Part shown: piece by piece, positions 26,401-35,479 of the stretch
Layout of the letters: each line of letters opens with the position of its first letter
Numbering within the stretch: the stretch's first letter is position 1
From: Cyanobacteria bacterium UBA2566
GTDB lineage: Bacteria > Cyanobacteriota > Cyanobacteriia > Cyanobacteriales > Desertifilaceae
DNA: 58,149 nt
Direction of reading: 5' to 3'
Assembly: GCA_002340255.1 (NCBI GenBank)
Contig: DDLS01000154.1
Span: 1-58,149, forward strand
Position numbers and translations under genes: made by a program
The notes under the pieces: generated by a model
Database searches by the model: none
What the model saw: only the letters and a program-made list of their open reading frames with translations
Told to the model about the DNA's origin: nothing

Positions 26401-29400
26401 CCAGTTCAGAAAGCTGAGGAACTAACTGGGCTTGTAGGATTGGGGGAGACTGGAGATTCTCCCCGGAAAATCGAGAGCCAAAGCACGCCCTACAGCGCCA
26501 TTGCACACCATAACATTCTTCTAAAATGGGGGGGCGATCGCTGGTTTCGTTTGCCTCTTGCGCCAGAAGTTCTAGCAGTTTGGGCATCAGTTTCAACTCA
26601 GTTTCGGAAAGAGACCCCTTTTTCTGCAATCGTTCGGTCAAGGCAGAAAGCTCCTGGGGGGAACCCAAAGATCCCCAAGAGGGCTGGTGGGGGGCGGATT
26701 TCGGCTGTTCTAACCAATAGCGCTGTCTCTGAAAGGGATAGGTGGGTAAGAACACTTTGTGGCGTTTCTGTTGGTGGTGAAACCCCGACCAGTCGATCTC
26801 GACTCCTTGGGTGTACAGTTGTCCTAAACTGGATAACATTTGTTGCCAGTCTCCTATCCCCGGACGCAGGGAGGGTAACCACATCCCTCGATCGTCAGAC
26901 ACACACGATCGCCCCATTCCTAAGAGGATGGGTTTGGGCCCAAGTTCTAGGAAGATGGGATAATCTTGCATTGCGGTCATGGCAGATGCAAACTTCACGG
27001 GTTGGCGCAGATGATCGACCCAGTAGTGGGCTGTGGCGATCGCCTCCCCGGCTTGTTCTCCAGTCACATTAGATACGAAAGGAATTTGGGGCGGATGGTA
27101 CGCGATCTGTTGGGCAACTGCTCTAAACTCAGCCAAAATGGGTTCTATCAGAGGAGAATGGAAGGCATGGGAAATGGGCAAATTTTGGGTCTTGATGCCT
27201 TCAGATTCCAGTTGCTCCACAATGTCTTTTAGGATCGTTTTTTCCCCAGAAATAACCACACTTTCTGGACCATTAATGGCGGCAATGGCTGCTTGTTTTT
27301 GGTAAGGAAGTAGTCGGGGACGCAGGTCAGATTCAGAGGCTTTAACCGCCGCCATTAAGCCATTTTGCGGTAAGTTTTGAATCAATCGACCCCGGGCAGC
27401 CATTAACCTTAAGCCGTCTTCTAAACTGAAGACTCCAGCAACACAAGCGGCGACGTATTCTCCCACACTGTGACCCATAACAACTCTGGGTTGAATTCCC
27501 CAGGATTGCCACAGTTTAAATAGAGCGTATTCTAGAGCAAAGAGGGCGGGTTGAGTATAGGCGGTTCGATCGAGGAGTGGGGAGGGTTCTGCCTCTGAGT
27601 CTGGGTAGAGGATTTCCAGGAGAGGGCGGTCTAATTCATAACCGAGAATGGTGTTGCACTGGGCGATCGCCTCCCGAAAAACGGGCGAACTCTCGTACAA
27701 TTGCCGACCCATGTTGACATATTGGGAACCTTGACCCGTAAATAAAAAGGCGATTTCAGGGGGTTCTGTGCTGGTTGATACCTCTGCACCATAGACCGCG
27801 ATCGCTTCTGCTGGCTCTAAGAGATAGCTGTGCAATTGCTGCTGCAAGGCTGAATGACTTGATGTAATCAGCGCTAATCGATGATTAAAATGACTTCTAC
27901 CTAAATGAGTAGTATAAGCCAAATTTGCCAGATCGAGTTCTGGATAAGTGGACAGATAATCTTGATAAGAATGGACTAATTCACCCAGTGCCTTTGGCGT
28001 TTTGGTTGAAAGAGTTAAGAGCTGAACCGGCGGTTCTGAACTGTCTTCAGCTTCCGATTTTTCCGGTTGTTTAACGGGCGTTTCTTCTACGAGAATATGG
28101 GCATTTGTGCCACTGGCTCCAAAGGAACTAATCCCTGCAATTCTCGGTTCACTTTCAGTTTCCCAATCTAGAAGAGATTGGGGAATTTTCAACGGTAAAC
28201 GATCCCAATCTATATGAGGATTAGGTTGTTGGATATGGAGATGAGGTGGAATTTGGCGGTGCTGAAGAGATAAAATAACTTTAATTAATGCAGCAACTCC
28301 GGCGGCAGCTTCTAAATGGCCAAAATTGGTTTTCACTGAACCCATCATCAAGGGGTTTTCTTGAGAGCGATTTTTACCATAAATCGCCGATAACGCTTCA
28401 ATTTCAATCGGGTCGCCCAAGGAAGTTCCCGTACCATGGGTTTCCACATAACTGACTTGATGGGGGCTTAATTTGGCGCTCTTGAGAGCTTCTTGAATGA
28501 CTTTCTTTTGCGCCATACGACTGGGAACTGTCATCCCGCTACTCGGACCATCATGATTAATGGCCGAGCCTCGAATTAACCCCCAGATAAAGTCTCCATC
28601 AGCGAGGGCATCTGAGAGTCGTTTTAAGACGACCACTCCACAGCCTTCGCCCTGTCCATAGCCATCGGCAGACGCATCAAAGGTTTTGCAGCGTCCGTCG
28701 CGAGAGAGCATATTCAGTTGGCAGCGACCAATGGTACTGGTGGGGGATAAAATGAGGTTGACCCCACCGGCTAAGGCTAAATTCGATTCTCGCGATCGCA
28801 AACTTTGGCAGGCTAGATGAATAGCAACTAAAGAGGTAGAACAGGCCGTATCCAGTTGGATATTGGGCCCTTGCAGCCCTAAAAAATGGGAAATTCGCCC
28901 CACTCCAATACTGCGTCCCATGCCCAAACCCGATGATTCATCGGTTCCTCCTTGCTCTTGGTATTGAATTCTCAAGCTGGCATAATCATCGGTGCAGATC
29001 CCCATATACACACCCGTTTGGCTATGTCGCAGGTGTTCTAGGGTTACTCCAGCATTTTCTAGGCTCTCCCAGGTCACTTCTAAAAGGATGCGTTGCTGAG
29101 GGTCTAAGCCGACCGCATCTCTGGGGGAAATACGGAAAAAGTGGGGGTCAAATCGATCGACATTTTCAATAAACCCGCCTTCTTTCGTGTAGGTTTTCCC
29201 CGGTTTTCCGCCCTCTGGATCGTAGTAGTCTTCCAAGTTCCAGCGATCGCCGGGTACTTCGGAAATGGCATCAATTCCTTGTTCCAAAAGATGCCAATAG
29301 GTGGCACTATCCTTGGCTCCTCCCGGAAACCGACAACCGAGACCAATAATAGCAATGGGTTCCGTTTGTGCCTGAGTTAACGCTTCAAGTTTGCCCCGCA

Positions 29401-29473
29401 TTTGCTTGAGCGCTTGCAGCATCTTCCGAGAAGAATCAGGAGTCGGTTGAGAGGAAGGTGAGGTCTGATTCAT
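23444..29473 (-). CDS. PKS module 5: KS-AT-cMT-KR-ACP
   Basis: The protein is 2009 aa. GGAG seven bases before ATG 29473 is a strong ribosome binding site, and the gap to the upstream stop is 2 bases. An N-terminal coiled-coil docking segment is present. The KS has Cys211 (CSTS), His346 and His386. The AT has Ser669 and HAFH 769-772 (malonyl). The C-methyltransferase at about 1040-1380 has the EIGAGTGG motif at 1204-1211. In the KR (about 1390-1830; GGLGGLG at 1617-1623) the catalytic Tyr position is His1758 (GNHSAANAF); the LSD sequence and lack of Trp fit B-type. ACP Ser1917. It should add a C2 unit, C-methylate its alpha carbon and reduce the beta carbonyl, provided the His variant KR works. 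Confidence 0.95.
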   Translation of the reverse strand: MNQTSPSSQPTPDSSRKMLQALKQMRGKLEALTQAQTEPIAIIGLGCRFPGGAKDSATYWHLLEQGIDAISEVPGDRWNLEDYYDPEGGKPGKTYTKEGGFIENVDRFDPHFFRISPRDAVGLDPQQRILLEVTWESLENAGVTLEHLRHSQTGVYMGICTDDYASLRIQYQEQGGTDESSGLGMGRSIGVGRISHFLGLQGPNIQLDTACSTSLVAIHLACQSLRSRESNLALAGGVNLILSPTSTIGRCQLNMLSRDGRCKTFDASADGYGQGEGCGVVVLKRLSDALADGDFIWGLIRGSAINHDGPSSGMTVPSRMAQKKVIQEALKSAKLSPHQVSYVETHGTGTSLGDPIEIEALSAIYGKNRSQENPLMMGSVKTNFGHLEAAAGVAALIKVILSLQHRQIPPHLHIQQPNPHIDWDRLPLKIPQSLLDWETESEPRIAGISSFGASGTNAHILVEETPVKQPEKSEAEDSSEPPVQLLTLSTKTPKALGELVHSYQDYLSTYPELDLANLAYTTHLGRSHFNHRLALITSSHSALQQQLHSYLLEPAEAIAVYGAEVSTSTEPPEIAFLFTGQGSQYVNMGRQLYESSPVFREAIAQCNTILGYELDRPLLEILYPDSEAEPSPLLDRTAYTQPALFALEYALFKLWQSWGIQPRVVMGHSVGEYVAACVAGVFSLEDGLRLMAARGRLIQNLPQNGLMAAVKASESDLRPRLLPYQKQAAIAAINGPESVVISGEKTILKDIVEQLESEGIKTQNLPISHAFHSPLIEPILAEFRAVAQQIAYHPPQIPFVSNVTGEQAGEAIATAHYWVDHLRQPVKFASAMTAMQDYPIFLELGPKPILLGMGRSCVSDDRGMWLPSLRPGIGDWQQMLSSLGQLYTQGVEIDWSGFHHQQKRHKVFLPTYPFQRQRYWLEQPKSAPHQPSWGSLGSPQELSALTERLQKKGSLSETELKLMPKLLELLAQEANETSDRPPILEECYGVQWRCRACFGSRFSGENLQSPPILQAQLVPQLSELANRPALQGYDKIPLQLEHLAREYIVQALQTLGWCYESGESFSLEQLAAQLGIIPAHHRLLKRLLVSLEEAQILHQTAEEWETLKSLPPVSPSSTYQTLRDRYPQAIAEFSLLHRCASQLSSVLQGTQDPVQLVFPEGDLTGATQLYQDSPVSQAMNSLVQQAIASLLETLPPSQGIRILEIGAGTGGTTSAILPTLPPSQIQYTFTDLGPLFLTKAKEKFSDYPFITYQTLDIEQNPASQRFPNHHYDLIIAANVLHATSNIRHTLTHVRQLLAPGGLLLLLEATEPQQWVDLIFGLLEGWWKFSDTEYRRDHPLLNRHQWQHLLQETGFTPVSSLPQEAKVDDVLSKQALILAQADSEPRKPNATSQSWLIFADRTGVAQTLAAQLEDLAATCILVGRGDNYQRIAPKHWQIDPHNPQDFRKLMAEVAIEYPQLSGIVQCWTLEPPTDSYLSLEDLNRLSELGCGTTLSLVQAIIEQERFSPQLQIVTQGSQSALHHGGQPPGIAQSSLWGMAKAIRLEHPELSCRVLDLDPQTSLEEQATSLLQELGSSDSEDQVVWREQVRYVPRLVKTSSESTSGRVKLRSDATYLITGGLGGLGLLVADWMIERGAQHLVLVTRRPADPATQAKLTQLEQKGCSIRVEIADVANFEAIQAVFNTMTPSSYPLAGIIHAAGMLSDGVLKNQTWSSFEAVMAPKVQGAWILHQLTQHQSLDFFVLFSSVGSLFGSPGQGNHSAANAFLDALAHYRQGIGLPGLSIHWGAVSQVGEAAERGADVRVKQKGMEALSPDEVLKALEHWMGSAQAEVGVVSMEWAAWEEQVRTWPFLSDWQKTDSLISAPSKASILQQLEMALPSEQQDLLIAHIRHQVAQVLGIEKVESISLKEGFFDLGMDSLTSVELKNKLQTSLGCSLPSSLMFDYPTVSELVNYLAGHVLDSEGDREEVPTTEKFAPPWGEKGNRGDPDLEEDSDEDVELSLLNKLDQLGY

Positions 29474-29475
29474 GG

Positions 29476-32427
29476 TTACTCTCCTTCGGCTAACAAGGTT
29501 TCAATCCCTTCGAGTTCTTGGGAAATTTCATCTTCTAACTGCTCATCCGATAAGTCACTGAGTTCTGCACTCCATGGAGTCGAGGAGGTTGGATTTTGCT
29601 CCCCAGAAGCGGGTTCAGTAAAGAACTCTGTGAGGATAAATTCGGCTAAATCCCGGATATTCGAGCAATCAAATAAAGTGGCGGCACTCAGGGCACAGGA
29701 TAAGCCAGCACTGAGTTCATTTCTTAGCTCAACGGCGGTGAGGGAATCGATACCCATCTCAAAGAATCCTAGCTGTAAATCGGGAAGTTGGTTGGCTGGA
29801 TATTTGAGCAGTTTACCGATTTCTTGTTGGATATATTGAGTTAAGCGTTTTTTACGCTCTGGCAAAGACGCTCTTTGCAGTTGGGTGAGAATTTCAGATT
29901 GGGGTGCTGTGGAGGGCGTTTCGTCTTCTTCGGGCGATCGCAATCCCATGTGTTCCAAGAATAGGCGATCCTTACCCACGGTGTAAATCTCTTTGAACCG
30001 ACTCCAATCGACCTCAGCTACAGTGGTTTGCACCTGAGAGCTATTCCAAAGTTGCTCTAAGGCTCCCATCCCTTGGGCTGGAGAAATGGAGTACACGCCT
30101 CGCTTACTCAGCTCTTCTAAATCTTCTGCATTGGCCATACCGCCTCCAGACCAAGCCCCCCAATTAATACTCATCCCCGGTAAGCCCAGAGAGCTACGAT
30201 AATGGACTAAGCTATCAAGAAAGGCATTGGCTCCGCCGTAGTGAGATTGACCAAAAGAACCCCAAACGGCAGCAATGGACGAAAAGCAGACAAAACACTC
30301 TAGGTCTAGAGTTTGAGTCAGTTGATGGAGATTCCATCCTCCCGTCACTTTGGCCGCGAGAACGGACTCCAAGTCTGCATGGGTAATGTTTTCTACCGGT
30401 TCAATCCCTCCAGAAACCCCAGCTAGATGAATCACGCCTTTGAGGGGGGGCATGGAGTCGGGGATTTTCTCTATTACAGATTCTAAGGCTTGGCGATCGC
30501 ACACATCGACTTGTAGCGCCCTCACCTTAGCGCCTTGTTCCTGCAAACGAGCAATCTGATTCTGTTTCTCTGGAGACGGTTGACTTCGACTGATTAAAAT
30601 CAGAGATTTTGCTCCTTTCTCAATCATCCATTCAGCCGTTCGCAAACCCAGCGCTCCCAGTCCCCCAGTAATCAAATAAGTACCGTCTTCTGTAAAGGAT
30701 ACCGCTTCCGACTCAGCCACTAGGGTTTTCGCTAAACGGGCAACATAGGCTTGTCCAGAACGAAACGCAATTCGGTCTTCAGCCGTGGGATTGAGCAGTT
30801 CGGCGAGCAATACTTCCACCCCATCCATTTCTGGGTCTAAGTCCACTAAAGCTCCCCATAAGTGAGGATGTTCTAAAGACACTACCTGTCCAAATCCCCA
30901 TAAACTCGATTGAGCAACGGCTAAGTTTTTGGGATTTTTCCCTACGGGTTGACTCCCTTGAGTCACGAGCCAAAGTTTCGGCCAGTTCCTCTTTAAGCCC
31001 GATTTGAGCAAACCTTGCAGGAGATGTAGGGCACTGCCACAGCCCAAATTTTGGGCAGTTCTTAACCCCTCTTCACTTAAGTTTTCTGGAGTAGAACTCC
31101 CCAAACTCCAGAGATGAATCACTCCTCGCCAATCTTCAGGATGAGTTGCCACTAATTTCTGGCACAGGTCTGTAAACTCTTGGGGGTTTAAGGGGTTAAC
31201 TTCCCAATCTTCTGGTTCCTTGTGTTGAGTCTGACCTTCTGGATAAACTAATGTACACTGCTGACCCTGTTTTTCTAGCAAACCTTTTAAGCGTTTCCCG
31301 AACCCGTTTCGATCCGCTAAAATCAGCCAATGTCCAGGCTTTTGTTCTGTAGAAACTTTGGGATTTTCTTCCCGCAGTTGCCATTCAATGCCATAGAAAA
31401 GCTGTTGTAGGGAGACCTCTGGATAAGTGAGAGAAACGTCAAGCTGTTTCTGGTTTAATTCATACAGTTCTTGAACGGATAGATTCTCCTGTTTTTGTGC
31501 AGTGACCAGGACATAGCTCAATAATCCCTTACGCAATAACTTGTATAAGTTCATGTAGGACTCAATCCCAGTTTTGGCATTTTCGTTTAGGTTCTTGAGC
31601 TGGCAAATATAATCAATATTGTCTTGTACATTGGGGTCATAGAGTCCATTGCCGACTTCATGGCTAATATCCACATAACTGACGACTTGCAGATGATGGT
31701 TAGAGAGTAGTTCAATCCATTCAGCTTTGGTAATTAGATAGGAAGAGTGGGCTTCGTAGTCAATGGAGAAGGACGCATTGGAGAAAAAGTCAGCAAAGAC
31801 GAGATGTCCATTCTCATTCAGGTGGCGATCGATGTTATCAAAGAGTCCTTTTTTATCGGGAATATGACAAATGACTTCAAATCCATAGACTAAATCGTAG
31901 GAACCTGGGAAATCATCTTTAGAACTATCTCGACGTAAAATTTGCGCGCGGTCTTGTAACTTGAATTTCTCGATTTTACCGCTTCCAATTTCTACTTGCT
32001 TGCTGGATAAGGTATATCCCGTGACGGATAAATGGGGATACTTGCGAGTGAGTTCAACGACATCTGTTCCATGACCACAGCCCACATCCAAGGCTCTTTG
32101 ACAGGCTGAGAAGTCGATGACTCTCCAGGACATTCTCCTCATTTCCTGTCGAGCGGCTCTTGCTATTTCGTAAGATTGGGTAGATTTTTCACCAATAAAC
32201 ACCCAGGAAAAGCCATTAATGATTTGGGGAAGTGCTGGGTAGTTAATAATCGCGTCTTCATCTTCAATTGCCGATAATTCATCATAGTAATCACCCAGAA
32301 GCGTTTTCGACTCATTAGGGCCATTTTGACCATTGTTCAACAACAGGATTTCTAAAGCTCGCAGTTGTTCTGGAGAGAGTCGAGACAGTCGCTGAAATAT
32401 TTGAGCCAAATCTTCAAACTGATTCAT
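29476..32427 (-). CDS. PKS module 4, second half: MT(O-type?)-KR-ACP
   Basis: The protein is 983 aa with no KS or AT; a TAGGG lies about 9 bases before ATG 32427. The methyltransferase at about 60-345 carries DVGCGHGTD near 114-122 and is clearly related to that of module 6. The KR at 360-790 has GGLGALG and Tyr730 (SHYGGANAF); Trp in AAVWGS and the missing LxD indicate A-type. ACP Ser895. A C-terminal acidic helix pair (DLSDEQLEDEI) looks like a docking tail for module 5. It completes the module started by the preceding KS-AT protein: reduction and probable O-methylation of the beta position. The first 60 residues, which should contact the KS-AT partner, match no docking type I know. Confidence 0.93.
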   Translation of the reverse strand: MNQFEDLAQIFQRLSRLSPEQLRALEILLLNNGQNGPNESKTLLGDYYDELSAIEDEDAIINYPALPQIINGFSWVFIGEKSTQSYEIARAARQEMRRMSWRVIDFSACQRALDVGCGHGTDVVELTRKYPHLSVTGYTLSSKQVEIGSGKIEKFKLQDRAQILRRDSSKDDFPGSYDLVYGFEVICHIPDKKGLFDNIDRHLNENGHLVFADFFSNASFSIDYEAHSSYLITKAEWIELLSNHHLQVVSYVDISHEVGNGLYDPNVQDNIDYICQLKNLNENAKTGIESYMNLYKLLRKGLLSYVLVTAQKQENLSVQELYELNQKQLDVSLTYPEVSLQQLFYGIEWQLREENPKVSTEQKPGHWLILADRNGFGKRLKGLLEKQGQQCTLVYPEGQTQHKEPEDWEVNPLNPQEFTDLCQKLVATHPEDWRGVIHLWSLGSSTPENLSEEGLRTAQNLGCGSALHLLQGLLKSGLKRNWPKLWLVTQGSQPVGKNPKNLAVAQSSLWGFGQVVSLEHPHLWGALVDLDPEMDGVEVLLAELLNPTAEDRIAFRSGQAYVARLAKTLVAESEAVSFTEDGTYLITGGLGALGLRTAEWMIEKGAKSLILISRSQPSPEKQNQIARLQEQGAKVRALQVDVCDRQALESVIEKIPDSMPPLKGVIHLAGVSGGIEPVENITHADLESVLAAKVTGGWNLHQLTQTLDLECFVCFSSIAAVWGSFGQSHYGGANAFLDSLVHYRSSLGLPGMSINWGAWSGGGMANAEDLEELSKRGVYSISPAQGMGALEQLWNSSQVQTTVAEVDWSRFKEIYTVGKDRLFLEHMGLRSPEEDETPSTAPQSEILTQLQRASLPERKKRLTQYIQQEIGKLLKYPANQLPDLQLGFFEMGIDSLTAVELRNELSAGLSCALSAATLFDCSNIRDLAEFILTEFFTEPASGEQNPTSSTPWSAELSDLSDEQLEDEISQELEGIETLLAEGE

Positions 32428-32479
32428 AATGCATTACCCTATTTTTTGATGACTTTTATAGATTTTTACTATTTTACTT

Positions 32480-35479
32480 TTAGCGAATTGTAGACTGTAT
32501 TTCCTCCTCGGACATCTGTTCAACTTGAGTTGAAATCTCAGATACCTTTTCCCAATCACCAGCTAATAGGGATGCAAAGATGGGGGATTGACTTTGGGTC
32601 TTTAAAAACGATTCTAGTTCTAGATTCGACATGTTTTCAACCTGTTCTAAGTGGTGTTGAAACTCCTGTAACTGACCATTTTTAAAAGCTTGGATGGCTA
32701 ATCTGGCATAATAATTAGGCATGATATCAGAAGAGGGTTTTTCTGCCAATTCAGGTATTTCTACCCAATAAGATTGGTGTTGAAATGGATAGGTGGGTAA
32801 GATGGATTTTTGACGAGTATAAGGACGATCGCCGCCTTTCCAATCGACTTTAATCCCTCTGATATATAACTGGCTTAAACTTGATAGGATTTGTTGCCAG
32901 TCCTGGATGGCTGGATGTAAGGACGGTAACCACAAAATTTCAGGCTCAGAAATGCAGTATCGTCCCATGCCTAATAAGATGGGTTTGGGGCCAATTTCGA
33001 GGAAAATTTTACATCCTTCTTGATGTAAGGTTTCCATGCTGGGGGCAAATCGGACGGGTTGACGAATATGATTGACCCAGTAACGAGCTGTAGCGATACT
33101 AGAGTCGGCGCGAGTTCCACTGAGATTGGAGATGAGGGGAATTTTAGGCACGTGGTAGGTGATGGAATTGGCGATCGCCTCAAACTCCGCTAATATGGGT
33201 TCCATTAACTGAGAGTGAAATCCATGGGAAACGTTGAGCAACTTAGTTTTAATCCCCTGGGACTCTAACTGGTTGCACCAATGGGTGATGGCGTTTCTGG
33301 CTCCAGAAATAACGACACTGGTCGGGCCATTAATGGCGGCAAGGGATATAGTAGGGTCGGAGGCGATCGCCGCTTTCACCGTTTCTTCGGATGCCATAAC
33401 GGCTGCCATTGTCCCCTCTCCGGGTAAGTTCTGCATCAACTTACCCCGTGCAGCAATCAGTTTTAAACCGTCTTCTAAACTAAACACCCCAGCGACGGTA
33501 GCGGCTACATATTCTCCCACACTATGACCCATCACCCAATTGGGTTTAATTCCCCAAGATTTCCACAGTTGAACGAGGGCATACTCTAAGGCAAACAATG
33601 TGGGTTGAGTATAGGCAGTTTGATCTAAGAGAGCATCTGAATCACTCGTCTGAGGATAGAGAAGGTCTAGTAAAGACCAATCGAGTTGGGAGCGTAAAAT
33701 TTCGTCGCACTGCTCTAAAGCTTGGCGAAAAATGGGTTGAGTTTCATACAACTCTTTGCCCATATTTAAATACTGAGAGCCTTGTCCGGTAAAGAGGAAG
33801 GCAAGTTTAGGGGGTTTGGCCTCATTTTGCAGGTATCCCGACCATCGATTTTGTTCAGAACCTCGCAGTTTATCGAGTAACTCTTGTCGATCCTGAGCTA
33901 AAAGTGCCAGACGATGATTAAAATGCGATCGCCCCGTATTAGCCGTAAAGCAAATATCAGCGAGTTGTAATTCTCGATGGGTTTCCAAATGGGTTGAGTA
34001 GCGCTCAATTAACTCAGATAGGGCTTTTTCAGTTTTTGCAGATAGAGTTAAGAGATGGTAGGGACGCTCGAATTCTGCTTCACTTCGACTCGCTAGAGGC
34101 GCTTCTTCCAAGAGAATATGGGCATTGGTTCCACTAGCACCAAAAGAACTCACTCCTGCAATTCTCGTACCTTCTTTAACTTCCCAAGGGGTGAGTTGGG
34201 TGGGAATATAGAAGGAAGTCTCTGGCCAATTAAATTTAGAGGTAGGTTGTTTCAAGTGCAGATGAGGCGCAATCTGTTGATGTTGCAACTGTAAAATGAC
34301 TTTCATCACCCCAGAAATGCCTGCTGCGGAAGCCAAATGACCGATATTCGTTTTCACTGAGGCGATCGCCAAAGGCTCCTTTCTCGCCCCGTCTTGGGCA
34401 AACACTTCCGCCAAAGATCTTAATTCAATGGGGTCTCCGAGGGGCGTTCCTGTGCCATGAGCCTCAATATAACTCACCTGAGAAGGATTCAGTTGGGCAT
34501 TTCTCAAGGCTTGACGAATCACCTGCTGCTGGGAAGCACTATTGGGAACCGTAAAGCCACTGGTTGGCCCATCTTGATTGACCGCAGAGCCTCGAATGGT
34601 TGCTAAAATAGGGTCCCGTGAGTCTAAAGCATCCGATAGACGTTTGAGGACTAACATCCCACAACCCGATCCCCAACCCGCACCATCGGCACCCTCATCA
34701 AAGGTTTTACACCGACCATCGGGGGAGGACATTTGGGCTTGAGAGAGCCAAATAAAGCCATTAGGCAAAAGAAATAGGTTCACCCCACCGGCTAAAGCCA
34801 TATCACATTCTTTTTGGCGTAAGCTATTACAGGCTTGATGGAGCGCCACTAGAGAAGAAGAACAGGCTGTATCGATCGCCATGGAAGGGCCAGTTAATCC
34901 AAAGGTATAGGATAAGCGACCGGCTGCACCATATAAGGGTAAACCGGTTACTGCATAGGCTCCCATACTCAGGTCAGCGTTGGATTGTTTGGCAATCCAA
35001 CTATATTCTGTGGCACTGATGCCCACAAAAACTCCGGTGGGACTCCCTTGTACTCGGTCGGGAATATTACCGCTCTGCTCTAAAGCTTCCCAACTGACCT
35101 CTAGCAGTAAACGATGTTGGGGGTCAATGGTCATCGCTTCTCGCGGTGAAATATTGAAAAAATGCGGGTCAAATTGGTCAATATTATCCACGCATCCCGC
35201 CTTACGGGTGTACATTTTCCCCGGAGTTCCCGGTTTGGGGTCATAGTAGTCATTGACCTTCCAGCGATCGCCCTTGAGTTCGCTAATGCCATCGCCCCCC
35301 TCAGATAAAAGATGCCAAAAGGCTTCCGGAGTATTTGCGCCTCCAGGAAAACGACAGGCCATCCCGACAATGGCGATCGCTTCCGTTTGGGCATTTTCCA
35401 GAGTTTTGATCTTATTTTTTAATCCTTCAATCACCAACACAGAGCGTTGTAAAGGGGAAAGTTCGCTAGATTTACTCAT
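32480..35479 (-). CDS. PKS module 4, first half: KS-AT
   Basis: The protein is 999 aa from the ATG at 35479, which overlaps the previous stop (TAA at 35472) by 8 bases; an in-frame TTG at 35488 is the alternative. The docking helix (LSPLQRSVLVIEGL) is very close to that of the two-module PKS. The KS has Cys206, His341 and His381. The AT has GHSVGEY with Ser653, and HGFH at 752-755 in place of the usual malonyl HAFH. The protein ends after about 95 further residues with an acidic MSEEEIQ tail like the C-terminal docking tails of the cluster. It has no ACP and so must work with the next gene product. The 52-base A/T-rich gap that follows has stop codons, so this is a genuine gene split and not a single frameshift. 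Confidence 0.93.
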   Translation of the reverse strand: MSKSSELSPLQRSVLVIEGLKNKIKTLENAQTEAIAIVGMACRFPGGANTPEAFWHLLSEGGDGISELKGDRWKVNDYYDPKPGTPGKMYTRKAGCVDNIDQFDPHFFNISPREAMTIDPQHRLLLEVSWEALEQSGNIPDRVQGSPTGVFVGISATEYSWIAKQSNADLSMGAYAVTGLPLYGAAGRLSYTFGLTGPSMAIDTACSSSLVALHQACNSLRQKECDMALAGGVNLFLLPNGFIWLSQAQMSSPDGRCKTFDEGADGAGWGSGCGMLVLKRLSDALDSRDPILATIRGSAVNQDGPTSGFTVPNSASQQQVIRQALRNAQLNPSQVSYIEAHGTGTPLGDPIELRSLAEVFAQDGARKEPLAIASVKTNIGHLASAAGISGVMKVILQLQHQQIAPHLHLKQPTSKFNWPETSFYIPTQLTPWEVKEGTRIAGVSSFGASGTNAHILLEEAPLASRSEAEFERPYHLLTLSAKTEKALSELIERYSTHLETHRELQLADICFTANTGRSHFNHRLALLAQDRQELLDKLRGSEQNRWSGYLQNEAKPPKLAFLFTGQGSQYLNMGKELYETQPIFRQALEQCDEILRSQLDWSLLDLLYPQTSDSDALLDQTAYTQPTLFALEYALVQLWKSWGIKPNWVMGHSVGEYVAATVAGVFSLEDGLKLIAARGKLMQNLPGEGTMAAVMASEETVKAAIASDPTISLAAINGPTSVVISGARNAITHWCNQLESQGIKTKLLNVSHGFHSQLMEPILAEFEAIANSITYHVPKIPLISNLSGTRADSSIATARYWVNHIRQPVRFAPSMETLHQEGCKIFLEIGPKPILLGMGRYCISEPEILWLPSLHPAIQDWQQILSSLSQLYIRGIKVDWKGGDRPYTRQKSILPTYPFQHQSYWVEIPELAEKPSSDIMPNYYARLAIQAFKNGQLQEFQHHLEQVENMSNLELESFLKTQSQSPIFASLLAGDWEKVSEISTQVEQMSEEEIQSTIR

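Noticed and set aside
26398..27072. 224-codon plus-strand open frame opposite the module 5 PKS
   Set aside because: It lies entirely inside a strongly supported PKS gene. The peptide is Ser/Arg/Pro-rich with no domain and no start signal. It is an antisense shadow, like the many shorter frames opposite the PKS/NRPS genes.
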